NCBI GenBank assembly: GCA_037951105.1
Contig: JBAMJV010004304.1
Location: forward strand, 1 to 64,000
Source of the DNA: Echinarachnius parma
Lineage: Eukaryota; Echinodermata; Echinoidea; Clypeasteroida; Echinarachniidae
DNA length: 64,000 bases
Direction: 5' to 3'
Shown here: positions 62,424-64,000 of the stretch, in pieces
How the letters are laid out: the number at the start of each line of letters is the position of its first letter
Position numbering within the stretch: position 1 is the first letter of the stretch
Made by a program: the position numbers and the translations under genes
Notes under the pieces: model-generated
What the model saw: the letters and a program-made list of their open reading frames with translations, nothing else
Databases searched by the model: none
Told to the model about the DNA's origin: nothing

Positions 62424-64000
62424 CTGCAAGAGGAGATCAAGTTGATTTGATGATGACTTTATTTTGAACTAAAACATCATTAAGAAGGTGTGTCGAGAAT
62501 ACAAATGAAATGCCCGACCGGGCCACCAGCAAAAAAAAGTTAATTTTGAGCATTGCCTAATCCTTCTCTATAATCATAATCCTAAGCCCCTACATTTTGA
62601 TCTTGCTAGTAGACCAAATGGGAGTAAACCAAATGGGAGTAGGCCAAATGTGTGTAGACCAATCAGCAAGTTACTGCGCCACAACAGTCAACACTACCAT
62701 AAATTAGGATGTGATATGTGTAAATTTGACAAAGAAGAGGACAACTCGACATCCTGAGAGCATGATTCATGTCCTCCAGGTGTTGTGAGGAGAGTTTTAA
62801 AAAGATGAGTACATGATGTACTGCCAAGAATGTGTCCAAACAATTTTTGGATGCCTCAAAATCACTTGAGAGCCAAGAATTCCATAAATAATTTACTATC
62901 TAGAGCAGACCACATATCAAATAACATTTAATTGATGCTATCAAACCAATTAAGACTTTTTAAATTTTGTTTCCCTATAAACATGCATTCTCCATCTAGA
63001 CACAAACACACACAGTTATGTTGAATGTGCATTCCTAAGTTCCTATCAGCTCCACTAAGGAACTAATTATCAAACAAAATGACCAAACAACAAAAACAAA
63101 ACAAAACAAAATAAAATCATTCACATGTTCTAAACACAAAGAGTGCATAGAATTCAGTTCATTTCAATCTATGCTTCCCGCGTTTACAATATTTATTTGT
63201 TTGCAATCTACCTCCCCACTGCTCCCTTGGGCATGCCCATCCCCTCAACATGGTTACAAACTTGAAAGCATTTTAAAATTTAATGTGAATTATTTCTAAG
63301 AGAAAAATAGTGGCATGAATTTACGCTCCAAGGGATTGATTTGAATACTACCACCTTCCCTCCCCACCATCCCTGAAAGCAATTTTCTTTAGGGAAAATT
63401 AAGAACATTTATTTAGGAGAAAAACAGACATACATTGTACATGTGATTTATATTTCTGATATATTATATGTGATATGTATTTGAGATCTGATTATATATT
63501 TCATCAACTTTTTATCAATATATTTTATAACAGATCAATGGAATTAATAACATGATCTATCAGCATTATTTTGGAACCTTAAATTAAACCCTTAAATTAC
63601 CAGACAGTAAAGACTGAACTACAATTAGTTCAATATCATTATCATAGGACAATCAGAAAATGTGGTTTCTTGCTCTTCCCACTTTTTAGATTTTGTACGT
63701 TGAATTTGATGTTGATATTTTTGTGTACGTTAAAGTGATCCATCAACTTTTTCAAATATAAATTTGATAAATCATAAATATATGTATGTCACGGGGCTAT
63801 GAGAAACAGTAAAACCTGTCTTAGCAGACACCTGTCTAGAGCAGCCAACCTGACTATAGTGGCGAACGAAAGTAATTCCTGAAACCTATTTAGGGAGTCG
63901 CCTGTATACAGTGGCTACTTTACATAGGTTCGACTGTAGTGTTATGAACTTGTATGAACTAATGTAACCACTAAGGATAGGCATGGGGGGTGTTAAATGA
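62424..64000 (-). other. ADAR intron with worn repeats
   Basis: No second ADAR exon recognised before the window ends. Holds a fragment of the 'ggccca' repeat (62505-62560) and a worn TA-type mini element at 63805-63945 (ACAGTAAAACCTGTCTTAGC to ATAGGTTCGACTGTA). Confidence 0.6.

Noticed and set aside
1-64000. CRISPR arrays, bacterial operons or phage genes
   Set aside because: The tandem repeats have no unique spacers of constant size and the genes are intron-bearing animal genes.

Overview
The window is eukaryotic (introns with GT..AG borders, AATAAA signals, dense non-coding repeats) and looks like a marine invertebrate deuterostome, most probably an echinoderm. That placement is inference: it rests on the lectin repertoire and on a repeat family of a style I associate with marine invertebrates. 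Three protein-coding genes are supported; the rest is introns, satellites and small transposable elements.

Layout. 1-2640 is a satellite of about 157-bp units. 3634-7034 (+) holds the last four coding exons of separase (ESPL1), including the catalytic His and Cys exon. 7035-14361 is 3' UTR and intergenic DNA with dispersed repeats, one tRNA-like inverted-repeat element (8601-8790) and one hairpin/CGTCC-type element (9216-10005). 14362-48996 (+) is one large gene that I reconstructed exon by exon: 42 coding exons whose phases all agree (5,787 nt, 1,928 residues). It encodes a signal peptide, 12 C-type lectin domains, one PAN/apple domain after the fifth lectin domain, Pro/Thr-rich linkers, one transmembrane helix and a short tail with an FxNxxY motif. 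48997-61564 is intergenic DNA rich in fold-back elements. 61889-62423 (-) is the last coding exon of an ADAR2-type adenosine deaminase whose other exons lie beyond the right edge.

The most interesting signal is inside the lectin gene. Two intact exons of identical length and phase (19325-19452 and 19516-19643) encode alternative versions of the sugar/Ca2+-binding half of the first lectin domain. Splicing both in would break the frame, so they look like mutually exclusive exons that swap ligand-binding loops. At about a dozen further places the gene carries decayed partial copies of the neighbouring exon. Similar partial exon copies occur in separase and in the ADAR last exon, so local tandem duplication of exon fragments appears to be a habit of this region.

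The lectin gene reads as an endocytic, mannose-receptor-like pattern-recognition receptor: seven of its twelve domains keep the EPN plus WND residues of mannose-type sites, two carry QPD (galactose-type), and three are non-canonical. Separase (sister-chromatid separation) and ADAR (RNA editing) are housekeeping or regulatory neighbours with no evident functional link to it.
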